Below, piece by piece: positions 21,952-31,992 of a stretch of DNA of 64,000 nt. Under the pieces are notes generated by a model that saw only the letters and a program-made list of their open reading frames with translations, was not told where the DNA came from and searched no databases. The position numbers and the translations under genes were made by a program. The stretch comes from Halicephalobus mephisto (lineage: Eukaryota > Nematoda > Chromadorea > Rhabditida > Panagrolaimidae), in assembly GCA_009193035.1 (NCBI GenBank), contig SWDT01000007.1:496001-560000 (forward strand), written 5' to 3'. The stretch's first letter is position 1. The number at the start of each line of letters is the position of its first letter.

Positions 21952-22125
21952 ATGTCGAAATTCTTCGTTATTTTCTTAATTACCGTAATTTTGCTAATCG
22001 GTCAAATGGAAGCTTATCCGATGAACTATGTGAATCCTTACAATCCGAATTTTTATCTTTCCGGGAACCCCGTCGGAGCCCCGAGCACCTGGGACCAGTC
22101 CATCATCGCCCACGTCCTCTTCTGA
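21952..22125 (+). CDS. Small secreted STW-family peptide C
   Basis: A single exon of 57 codons and a stop. Signal peptide MSKFFVIFLITVILLIGQMEA; mature YPMNYVNPYNPNFYLSGNPV, then GAP, then STWDQSIIAHVLF and stop. The C-terminal STWDQSIIAHVLF matches peptides B, D, E and F, but here no Gly follows LF. It has no intron, unlike B, E and F. The gene has a TATA box at the expected distance and AATAAA-type signals in the 3' flank (CAATAAAG near 22204). It is divergent from peptide gene B, with a shared upstream region of about 490 bp. Function unknown; a secreted short peptide such as a neuropeptide-like or defence peptide is the best inference. Confidence 0.8.
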   Translation: MSKFFVIFLITVILLIGQMEAYPMNYVNPYNPNFYLSGNPVGAPSTWDQSIIAHVLF

Positions 22126-22229
22126 AGCCTCGAGAACTTCGAAAATTGATCTCTCATATGCTTTTATCCTTCGATTTGTCAACTATCATACTGTAATAAA
22201 AACAATAAAGATCTTTAACAAAATCTTTT

Positions 22230-22690
22230 GGAAATTATCTCACCAGGAATTTTTAATTTTCCAACCAGGACCAAAAATGATAAAAATTTATATTTAAAAA
22301 ATTCTTAAAAGTTTTAAAGTTATATAAGTATATAAAAATAAAAACTTTCATACTGAAATGTTAGTAAAGCTCTCTCACCAGAAATTTTCAACTTTCCAAT
22401 CGGGACCAAAAATGATAAAAATTTGTATTTAAAAAATTTTTAAAAGTTCTAAAGTTATAAATATATAAAAATAAAAACTTTCATATTGAGATGTTAGTAA
22501 AGCTCTCTCACCAGGAATTTTTAACTTTCCAACCAGGACCAAAAATGATAAAAATTTGTATTTAAAAAATTTTTAAAAGTTCTAAAGTTATATAAGTATA
22601 CAAAAATAAAAATTCCCATATTGAGATGTTGGTAAAGCTCTCTCACCAGGAATTTTTAACTTTCCAATCGGGACCAAAAAGTACGAAATT
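22230..22690. repeat. Tandem repeat downstream of peptide gene C
   Basis: Three and a half units of about 135 bp with CTCACCAGGAATTTTTAACTT, CCAAYCRGGACCAAAAATGA and GATGTTAGTAAAGCTCTCTC. Confidence 0.6.
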
Positions 22691-22699
22691 TAATATTTA

Positions 22700-24465
22700 A
22701 TTAATTCTGCAAAATCCCAAAATAATACATTAAATTTCGAAGGTTCTAAAATCTTATATATTATACTGTAATTTTATCCAAGCCATAAGCACTTTCAAAA
22801 GTCCTCAAAAATAATTTTTTAAATAAAATTAACATTATTTCTTAAATTCAAAAATTACATTACTTTTTTAAATAATTTACATTATTTTTTGAATTCAAAA
22901 ATAATTTTTTTTAAATTCAAAAATAATTTTTTAAATATAATTTATATTATTTTTTGGATTCAAAAAATATACATTTTTTTAATAAAATTTATTTTTTAAA
23001 TTCAAAAATAATTTTTTAAATAAAATTTATATTATTTTTTAAATTAAAATTTATATTATTTTTTAAATTCAAAATTTATTTTTTAAATTAAAATTTATAT
23101 TATTTTTTAAATTCAAAAATAATTTTTTAAATAAAATTTATATTATTTTTTAAATTAAAAAATATATTTCTTCTAGATAAAAAAATTATTATTTTTAAAT
23201 CAAAAATATAAAATTTATTTTTCATTCATCTGGTTCTTGTAGACGATTAAAAATCAAAAATGACCGACCGAACGACTTCCAAAAATACGTGATGTTTCTT
23301 AATTTTTAAAATGACAAAACTCACGAACACAAAAGAATTATATTCATTGTCACGTAACGTTCGAACACTTTTTTAATTCGAAAAGCATCAAAGACAACAG
23401 TGATTTCGTCATCAGGAACGGTTTTAAGTAAAATTATGTGTAATTTTGTGATTTCGAAATTCGTACAGAACATTGGAAATTTGGATGATGAAATAGTTAC
23501 ATACCTAGAGGAAAATTCAATAATAACTTTCGTGATTACGGTCACTTGTAATCAGAACTTCGTGTTACCAAAATCGAAACTCAGAATTCAAAATCGAAAT
23601 TCTAATTTTCCGTGTTAAGATAAAATTCATAAATCCTTGTGATTCCAGAAATCCAGATATCCGACTTTATCAACTTAAATGAAAAAATATTTTACAGTAA
23701 TAAAATTCATAAATGTTTTAACAAGAGAAATTAGAATTTCGATTTTGAGTTTTAATTTTGATAACATGAAGCAGAGTCCTATACTATCAAAATCGAAATT
23801 GTAATTTTCCGTGTTAAGATAAAATTCATAAATCCTTGTGATTCGAGAAATCCAGATATCCGATTTTATCAACTTAAATGAAAGAATAATTTACAGTAAT
23901 AAAATTCATAAATGTTTTAACAAGAGAAATTAGAATTTCGATTTTGAATTTTAATTTTGATAATACGAAGCACAGAGCTTTGTTTTATCAAGGTCGGAGG
24001 TCAGGATTCGAGGTCAAAAGTTGGACTTTTCAGATAAACCATAATTTGAGTCATGTTTGAATCAGAAAATTTTAGCTGAGTTTCAGTTATTAATTTAAAT
24101 AAAACAGATTTTCAAAATGGAAAAAATCCATAAATGTTTCTTAACACGAAAAATCCAGATTCCGATTTTGAATCTTGAGTTTTAATTTTAATAATAAAAC
24201 CACAGTATTTTATTTTATCAAAATTAACGGCCAGAATTTGAAAGAAAAATTTGGATTTTTCATGGAAAGACAACATTAATCGATTTTTTTATTTCAATAA
24301 ACTATCTGACATAAATTAATAATTAAAATTTATTTCGATTTTTCGAATGAAAAAATAACTTCCAAGTCGTATCTTAATGTAAAAAGTCCAAATATTAACT
24401 TCCAACTAGAAATATCAACTTTCACAAACCGGAACTCATGATATTGTATTGTAGTGATAGTTATC
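22700..24465. other. Gene-free stretch with diverged repeats
   Basis: 22800-23220 is an AATAATTTTTTAAAT-type low-complexity array. 23540-24200 holds three diverged copies of a unit of about 200 bp with TTCATAAATGTTTTAACAAGAG and AAATTAGAATTTCGATTTTGA. Short open frames at 23321-23618 have no splice or start context and are not called. Confidence 0.4.
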
Positions 24466-24736
24466 TTTTTGTAATAGAAGTTAGAGACAAGAAGTTAGTG
24501 ATGTGTGTGTTGTGATTTGTGATTTCCTGGTTGAATGGAGAATTTGAAATTTGGATAACGTGGGAGATTTTCAATCTGGACGGGGTTTAGTGGTAGTTTT
24601 GGTTGCTCGTATGACGTGATGATAATTTCTTCAAGTAGTTTGTTTTTTGTAGTAGGAATTAAAGATGACGAGAATCTCATCAACTTTGTGGTTGTGTGTC
24701 TGAATAGAAAAAGTTCTTGTTTGTGGTCGTTGATTG

Positions 24737-24760
24737 CCGCCCATCTGCGAGTTGTATAAA
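24737..24760 (+). promoter_or_regulatory. Core promoter of peptide gene D
   Basis: CCGCCCAT (24737-24744), ten bases, then TATAAA (24755-24760), 60 bp before the ATG. The layout is identical to gene C, and it is retained in the inverted copy near 31390-31415. Confidence 0.65.
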
Positions 24761-24814
24761 AGGACACAGAATGTGCCTAGAATCAGTCTTGTACTGGATT
24801 GGAAATATTCTGAA

Positions 24815-25009
24815 ATGGCCTCTAAACTGATTTTGGCTGTGCTTGTGGTGTTGATGGTCGGGGCTCTGGGGTACCCGGCGCAGATGTACTACGGAATGCA
24901 GCCGAACGGGATCAACTACGTGTTCCCGAGCCTGCCGTCGACGAACTACCTCGGAGGGGTGGGGAGTACCTGGGAGAGAGCTGTGGCGGAGCAGCTCTTC
25001 TTCGGCTGA
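24815..25009 (+). CDS. Small secreted STW-family peptide D
   Basis: A single exon of 64 codons and a stop. Signal peptide MASKLILAVLVVLMVGALG; mature YPAQMYYGMQPNGINYVFPS, then LPSTNYLGGVG, then STWERAVAEQLFFG and stop. The end STWERAVAEQLFFG places it in the STW family and leaves a terminal Gly after Phe-Phe. The coding part is strikingly richer in C- and G-ending codons (GTG, CTG, GTC, TAC) than the surroundings, which suggests high expression. An in-frame upstream ATG at 24734 is ignored because the TATA box lies between it and this ATG. The whole gene is copied in inverted orientation (31110-31337). Confidence 0.85.
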   Translation: MASKLILAVLVVLMVGALGYPAQMYYGMQPNGINYVFPSLPSTNYLGGVGSTWERAVAEQLFFG

Positions 25010-25344
25010 TCGGACTCTAGAAACCCATCCTTCCCAACGTCAGTCCTGATCTCCATCACCCTATATGTATCTACCAGAGCTTTCAAATTTACTTGTAATC
25101 ATTTATCATTACAAAATATATTATTATATCCATTACGTAGTGCGTATGAATGAATAAAAATATCTGTATTAATTATGTGTTATAAACAAATAATGTGTTT
25201 ATATAAAATTAATGTTTAATTTTTTGGAAATTTTGAATTCTCATGTAGACGACCTGAGTAAAAGTAAAAAAACAATCCATTCGACAATTTCCCATGAAGA
25301 TCGATTCAGTTCTTGTTCCGCAGCCCCAAAAATTCATCTTTACA

Positions 25345-25425
25345 CTATTTCGTGTAGATGTTGATTTCTAGTTCTTTGACAGCACTGTTCAAAAATAAGT
25401 AAGAAATTTGTTCATTTTCATCGCT
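25345..25425 (-). CDS. Candidate last exon, minus strand
   Basis: An acceptor (attttcag) opens a 26-codon frame ending in TAG: SDENEQISYLFLNSAVKELE then INIYTK. One frame only is open and composition is protein-like. I could not find a convincing upstream exon; the patch at 25560-25760 is GC-richer and has a plus-strand frame (MFNIGLHRVYSSGAFLAYDF…) but no matching minus-strand exon. Function unknown. Confidence 0.35.
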   Translation of the reverse strand, partial: SDENEQISYLFLNSAVKELEINIYTK

Positions 25426-25852
25426 CTGAAAATTAAAATAATCACGTATTTAATTTGTATTTATCAAAGTGTAAATAGAAAATAAATTAAAATCAAAGTT
25501 AATTATGGATAATTTTAAACGAATTTTTCGTTAAAAAAGATTAAAAACCTCTGTATGTTAATCCAATGGATGATTGTCAGCCACGGGTGCGAAGACGGAC
25601 CAGACTAGTCTGATCATCGATGTTCAACATCGGTCTCCATCGAGTTTACAGCTCTGGAGCGTTTTTAGCATATGATTTCGGTCTTCTCCACTATGTGCGG
25701 GTTGCAAGTCCTGGTGCAGCTTTTCTGAGGTTTTTTGATTCTTTAGAAAATGATTTAGTTGATAAAAATAACATACTAGAATTAATGTTAAATAAATTTT
25801 GATTTTCTTGAATTAGTAATTAAATGTAGTAAGGCTTTGCTGGGACAGAAGC

Positions 25853-26303
25853 TGTTGTCTTTACTTAGAATGAGACAGAGTACAAAATAAGAACAATATT
25901 ATTAATATTAGAACTACACCCGGGGAGGACTGCCGATACACCGAAGTGTACCCTTTTGTACTCCTCAGTGAAGAGAAGGGACTGTTGTCTTTGGTATTCT
26001 GAATATCTCCGGTCATGGGGACTATGCATCCACAACAATAACTCATGTGTAACATTTCGTCACGAAAGGCTCAGGAATCTTGGTATATTGTTTCATCATA
26101 TAAAGTTTAGTAACTGTTATGTATTTTACTTAGAATGAGACAGAGTACAAAATAGGAACAAATATTACTAATATCAGAGCTACACCCGGGGAGGACTGCC
26201 GATACACCGAAGTGTACCCTTTTGTACTCCTCAGTGGAGAGCAAGGACTGTTGTCTTCGGTATTCTGAATATCTCCGGTCATGGGGACTGTGCGTCCACA
26301 ACA
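25853..26303. mobile_element. Miniature LTR element (TRIM-like) with 5-bp target duplication
   Basis: Two direct repeats, 25853-26037 (185 bp) and 26115-26303 (189 bp), both with TGTT…AACA ends, flank a 77-bp internal segment. The whole is bordered by GAAGC on both sides (25848-25852 and 26304-26308). This is the structure of a terminal-repeat retrotransposon in miniature: no coding capacity, LTRs starting TG and ending CA, and a 5-bp duplication. The two LTRs differ at a number of positions, so the insertion is not very recent. A canonical tRNA primer site is not obvious in the 77-bp segment. Confidence 0.85.
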
Positions 26304-28100
26304 GAAGCTATGCTAGAGAGGATCCGAAGAGTTAGTCTGAATACCAGAGACCGTAGAATATTGTAGGGCACGAATGAGACCCTCAATGGTCTTTGGTTTG
26401 ATATATATTTTATTATTGTCTGTCTTATTGTTTAAGTAAAAATTAGTAATATTCTTCCTATTTCTACCTTAACAGCTTTCTTACTATTGATTCGTTTTAG
26501 TATCTCTATTGGTCACTCAAACTTAGGTAATTAAACCAAACATACAAAAGAAAGCGATAATTGTGAAGAATCACGATAAGGCGAAATATAACGCATACTG
26601 TATTACTGTCATTTGAAGAATATAATTATGCTAAAACACAAAACTCGGATCAAGCACACTAATCTCGAAACAGAGACTTGTTTGACTCTTTTGTGCTGAT
26701 GAATCATTTGCCGTTTTTGCCACTGAAGCAATCTTTGACTGTATCAACAGTAATCTTCGTATTGAAAAAATTCATGATTGTACGTGGCCTCGTCAAGTCC
26801 GAAACCGTAAATATCGGGAAGTACGCCGTGAACCACAAGCAGAAACATTAAGCATAAGTTAAACGCTGTGTGTTTAATTCAGTCATATGATGTTATTTTT
26901 GTTTTGAAAACGGTTCGATAAGGTACGTGTTAATCATAGAAATAACTTTCTGGTCTAGTAATCAAAAACACTTCTAAAATGATAAATGTTGTTGATGATC
27001 TTTCCATTAAGTCACAAGAAACATAAAAAGATAGTGATCAACAATCAGTTTGATGATGCGTCTGAATAGTGTTCTTTATACGGAGTTAACTCCAAAGAAC
27101 GACCATCGTTCATTGATTCAGCTTCCGCCAGTCTGGGTTCATTGAGATTAAGAATACCATAGGAAGTCTGATGACGGTAATTGATCGCATTTAATCATCA
27201 TCCCCAACCTGTTTCACTGACTGGACGGGGTGACTTGAAGCTCGTCGACAACATTGAAATTCTTGTGAGTTAGATTACATCAATGAGAAGAATCCTTAAA
27301 TGGACCAAACGGTCAAGATTTCTCTTCCAAGACCTGACTTGGCTGAGGATAATCATACCAGTCTTTACAAGCCATATATGATGAAAAATAATTAAAAACT
27401 AGTTCAGTCAATGAAAATCTGAATTAGTTCGGACGGGAGAAACGTTCGCCGGGTAATAAGACAAGGAGAACCATGAATAATAATGTTATATCGGTGTATT
27501 AACTAGCTATTGCTTAAGCAATCCAGGTCTCGAAAAGAACCTCTACGTGTTGAACAGCGGGCATACTGTGCATGTAATAGACCAAGTATGAATTAGTTAA
27601 TATATAGTTATTGCGTTTAATCTTATTATTGTCTGGATAAATAAGGAACTTTCATATCTCTCATTCCTTACGCAATTATACGGTTCATCGAGATTTAACA
27701 AATAGATTTGATGAAATAACAGTCGGATATAAAGGTTATCTTTCAAACAAATCCATGTCCTCACATGTAATGTTCGAAAAGCTGTTTTGTGACAGTTAAT
27801 CTCAAACTCGGACAATTGAACTTTAGAAATTATAAAAACTGCGTTACAAAAGAAGCAATTGTAATCGATAAAAGTTTTTTTGGAACTGTTATTAGTCTTT
27901 CTGGATCGACGGCGTCATCACTGTTCCGATCATGTAATCTCGAAGTTGGATTGCGCAAAGAAGCAGAGAAGACAATTAAGAAACAGCGGGATAAATCCAT
28001 AGAAATCACGAGAAATATACGAGACTGAAGAATTTACTCAATCACCACAACGGATAAACCGGATCTTTAAATTTCATCATTAATTTTAAAATTTAAAGAC
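26304..28100. other. Decayed transposable-element sequence, no supported gene
   Basis: Pieces of this stretch recur elsewhere: 27480-27720 matches 60840-61265; the CAAACTTRGGTAATTAAACCA block near 26520 matches 50960 and 54350; and the GTCTTTCTGGATCGACGGCGTCATC block near 27895 matches 51045. Two open frames (26686-26862, containing DESFAVFATEAIFDCINS, and 27789-28028) look like relic coding sequence but match no family I know. Confidence 0.45.
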
Positions 28101-28104
28101 ATTT

Positions 28105-28512
28105 TTAAGATATCTACACACAAAAAACATAACTTTTGACTTTTTAATAATTGCGAAATGTAACACAATCGTCATATTTTTCATGAATATTTTGTATTTG
28201 TGATGAAATTTTAAATTTAATAATGATAATTTTCATCTGTTACTGTACCGAAATTTACTTTTTTATATTGATATCGGTATATTGTATATGATATATGGAT
28301 ACATTAAAACGGTTCTGATGTATCTGGTACATAAGATTCAATCTATAGTTGCATTACGTCCACAAAAAACGTAACTTTTGACTTTTTAACAATTGCGAAA
28401 TGTAACACAATCGTCACATTTTTCATGAATATTTCGTATTTGTGATGAAAGTTGAAATTTAATAATGACGATTTTCATCTGTTACTGTACCGAAAGTTAC
28501 TTTTCTTTTTGT
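28105..28512. mobile_element. Pair of palindromic MITEs around an ATGTATC-type spacer
   Basis: Two copies (about 28110-28265 and 28365-28512) of a 150-bp near-palindrome beginning ACACAAAAAACGTAACTTTT, with GCGAAATGTAACACAATCGTC and TTTTCATGAATATTTCG inside, and ending CCGAAAGTTACTTTT plus a T-rich end. Between them sit about 100 bp related to the 6545-7105 repeat family. The mirror arrangement occurs at 38440-39290. Confidence 0.65.
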
Positions 28513-28514
28513 AT

Positions 28515-29555
28515 GTTTATGTTCAAAATTCAATGTTCAAGTAAAATTTAAAATTTGAAAGTAATATTTTGCTACATCAGACAGTTGGTTTAAAATCGTT
28601 TTTTTGATTTTATTATTGAGTCTGAAATTTGTTTAATTCTGTATATTTGTAAAAAAACGAACATCAGAAAAGATGAAAATTCCTAGTATCTAAAACGACC
28701 ATGTTAGATTGATGTAAATTAAATTTATATATGAAATCAACTTTTGCAGTTTAGACATCAAACGTGATTGTAATTTAATGATTTTTATTAAAAATCAGTT
28801 TCTTATTTTCATAAAGACCTTTTTGATGCTGGAAATCATATCATCAGCAATATTAAGTCAATTTTATATATCAAACAAGTTTTTAAAAAAATTAAAAAAT
28901 AATAATTTTTGGAAAATTAAAAAATAACAATTTTAAAAAAATTAAAAAATAATAATTTAAAAAAAAAACTAAAAAATAATAATTTTTAAAAAAACTAAAA
29001 AATAATATTTTTAAAAAATTATTGTTTTAAAAAATTTTAATATTGAATTATGTGAACTCAAATAGTAGTTCATTTTTAGAAATCACAAAACACAAAATTT
29101 TCGTAATTCTAGTTTCCTCAATACAAAATTTGGAGTGATTCTAAATATTTTCCAAAAAAGTTGAACTTGTTCAAAAAAATCAAGTTTAAAATTTTCCAAA
29201 AAAAAATAAAATTCAAACTTTTTAAAAAAATAAAATCTAAAATTAAAAAAAAATCAAATTCAAACTTTTTTGAAAAAATTAAATCTAAAATTTTAAATTT
29301 AAAAAAAAAATAAAATTTGAATTAGTATTCTGATGTCATTGAACTTTGTCGTGTGAAAATCATTGTGAAATCATGTTTATAAAATCGTAAACGAAAAAAA
29401 CAAATTAATCGTGTTTTCTGGAGTATTTCGTAAATAATTTTACTGATTCTTTTTGTTCAAAAATCACTTTGTAAAAAATTATTATTTATAAAATATTTTT
29501 TAAAATATTTGAAATTTTCTAAAATTCAAAAAACGAAATTTAAAAAAATTTTTAA
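28515..29555. other. AT-rich gene-free stretch
   Basis: Low-complexity A/T tracts (AAAAATAATAATTTTTAAA at 28880-29040; TCAAATTCAAACTTTTT at 29160-29320). Nothing gene-like is seen. Confidence 0.4.
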
Positions 29556-29559
29556 AATA

Positions 29560-30835
29560 TTTGACAATTTCAGAATCTGAGAATTTTGAAAACTTTGGAT
29601 ATCTCAGTGAAATCTTTAAAATTTTCTAGAATCTAGTAGTTTTTAGAACTTTATAAAATTTAATGAAAATTTTAGAATTTTGAAGAATTTAGTACAATCT
29701 TCTGAAATTTTTAGAACTTTTTAGAATTTAGTAAAATTTTTTAGAACTTTCCATAATTTAGTGAAACCCTTTAAAATTTGGTAAAACTTTTTAAAATTTA
29801 ATGAAAATTTTAAAATTTTGAAGAATTTAGTACAACCTTCTGAAACTTCTAGAACTTTTTAGAACTTTCCAGAATTTAGTGAAACCTTTTAAAATTTGGT
29901 AAAACTTTCCAGAATTTAATAAAATTTAGAATTTTGAAGAATTTAGTACAATCTTCTGAAATTTTTAGAACTTTTTAGAATTTAGTAAAATTTTTTAGAA
30001 CTTTCCAGAATTTAGTGAAACCTTTTAAAATTTGGTAAAACTTTTTAAAATTTAATGAAACTTTTAGAATTTTGAAGAATTTAGTACAACCTTCTGAAAC
30101 TTCTAGAACTTTTTAGAACTTTCCATAATTTAGTGAAACCTTTTAAAATTTGGTAAAACTTTCCAGAATTTAATAAAATTTAGAATTTTGAAGAATTTAG
30201 TACAATTTTCTGAAACTTCTAAAACTTTCCAGAATTTAGTGAAACTTTCTGAAACCTTTTAGAATCTAGTACTTTTTAGAATTTAATGAAACTTTTAGAA
30301 TTTTGAAGAATTCAGTACAATCTTCTGAAACTTCTAGAACTTTTTAGAATTTAGTAAAATTTTTTAGAACTTTTTAGAATTTAGTGAAACCCTTTAAAAT
30401 TTGGTAAAACTTTCTAGAACTTTTCAGAATTTAATGAAATTTAGAATTTTGAAGAATTTAGTACAATTTTCTGAAACTTCTAGAACTTTTTAGAATTTAG
30501 TAAAATTTTTTAGAACTTTTTAGAATTTAGTGTAACCTTTTAAAATTTGGTAAAACTTTCTAGAATTTAATAAAATTTAAAATTTTGAAGAATTTAGTAC
30601 AATTTTCTGAAACTTCTAAAACTTTCCAGAATTTAGTGAAACCTTTTAAAATTTGGTAACTTTTTAGAATTTAATAAAATTTAGAATTTTGAAGAATTTA
30701 GTACATTCTTCTGAAACTTCTAGAACTTTCCAGAATTTAGTGAAACCTTCTGAAACTTTTTAGACTTTGGTAAAACTTTCTAGAACTTTTTAGAATTTCT
30801 TCGAATCTAGTAGTTTTCAAAACTTTCTAGAATCT
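29560..30835. repeat. 1.3-kb tandem array (about 115-145 bp unit)
   Basis: About nine units, each with GAAGAATTTAGTACAATCTTC, TGAAACTTCTAGAACTTT, CCAGAATTTAGTGAAACC and TTTTAAAATTTGGTAAAAC. Unit length varies through small insertions. Confidence 0.7.
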
Positions 30836-31074
30836 TAAAAAACTGTCGTCAGAATCTCACGAAACTTTCTTGAATCTTTTTGCACATGATTGAAAATTAT
30901 GAAATTTTCGACAATCTCACATAAACTTATAAAACCAACACCTAAAGTCTCAAATTCTAAAGATTCTCGTTCAGGCAATTCTGTAAAAATATATATTTTC
31001 AATTTTTATTTTAACATAAATATCGCATTTATATTTAAAAACCAGAAGGTAGGAATTAATAGAACATTATTTTT

Positions 31075-31695
31075 GAAAGCTCTGGTAGATACATATAGGG
31101 TGATGGAGATCAGGACTGACGTTGGGAAGGATGGGTTTCTCGATCGCCGAAGAAGAGCTGCTCCGCCACAGCTCTCTCCCAGGTACTCCCCACCCCTCCG
31201 AGGTAGTTCGTCGACGGCAGGCTCGGGAACACGTAGTTGATCCCGTTCGGCTGCATTCCGTAGTACATCTGCGCCGGGTACCCCAGAGCCCCGACCATCA
31301 ACACCACAAGCACAGCCAAAATCAGTTTAGAGGCCATTTCAGATATTTCCAATCCAGTACAAGACTGATCTAGGCACATTCTGTGTCCTTTTATACAACT
31401 CGCAGATGGGCGGCAATCAACGACCACAAACAAGAACTTTTTCTATTCAGACACACAACCACAAAGTTGTGAGATTCTCGTCATCTTTAATTCCTACTAC
31501 AAAAAACAAACTACTTGAAGAAATTATCATCACGTCATACGAGCAACCAAAACTACCACTAACCCCCGTCCAGATTGAAAATCACCCACGTTATCCAAAT
31601 TTCAAATTCTCCATTCAACCAGGAAATCACAAATCACAACACAACATCACTAACTTCTTGTCTCTAACTTCTATTACAAAAAGTAATCAATAAAG
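31075..31695 (-). repeat. Right arm of the roughly 620 bp inverted duplication
   Basis: Reverse complement of 24470-25092, containing the promoter, a peptide gene copy (31110-31337) and the 3' flank. The homology ends at GTAATCAATAAAG on the right and at AAGCTCTGGTAGATACATAT on the left. Confidence 0.85.
31110..31337 (-). CDS. Peptide D', inverted copy of peptide D with a lost stop codon
   Basis: Residues 1-64 match peptide D (same signal peptide and the same STWERAVAEQLFFG module). At the stop the copy differs: D has GGC TGA TCG GACTCTAG, while D' has GGC GAT CGA GAA. A small deletion removed the TGA, so the frame continues with DRETHPSQRQS to a new stop, 75 residues in all. The C-terminal Gly is therefore no longer terminal. 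Promoter boxes are retained. The gene may be expressed with an altered C-terminus or may be on its way to becoming a pseudogene. Cyclin D lies upstream on the same strand with about 655 bp between. Confidence 0.75.
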   Translation of the reverse strand: MASKLILAVLVVLMVGALGYPAQMYYGMQPNGINYVFPSLPSTNYLGGVGSTWERAVAEQLFFGDRETHPSQRQS

Positions 31696-31992
31696 TTTTC
31701 CTCTGTCATAATAACCAAAAATCATTATTTCCTACCCCCACATTCCTTCACTTTTTCCTATCAATCTCTTTACTTCCTCAATTTAAGCATGTGGTGAGGC
31801 AACAAAAACAATAAGTTACACTCAGCCAACGATTCTATTGTCATGATATTTTTGGGATTTTCAATTTTTGGCATTTTTTTGGATTTTCTTCTTTTCATTA
31901 ACCGGATCTTTGAAGACCAGTAGCTCCTTCTTAGAACCTCAATGTCAATCCGATAAGAGGAATAAACAAATAAAATAAGTCCAAAGTCAATC

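Larger units (their letters stand above)
24470..25092 (+). repeat. Left arm of a roughly 620 bp inverted duplication
   Basis: This segment (promoter, peptide gene D and 3' flank) is nearly identical to the reverse complement of about 31075-31695. The match runs from TTTTTGTAATAGAAGTTAGA to ATATGTATCTACCAGAGCTT. The spacer is about 6 kb. Confidence 0.85.

Noticed and set aside
31406..31693. 95-codon plus-strand frame, mirrored at 24495-24767
   Set aside because: It is the antisense of the peptide D promoter region in both arms of the inverted duplication; the TATA box and CCGCCCAT box lie there.
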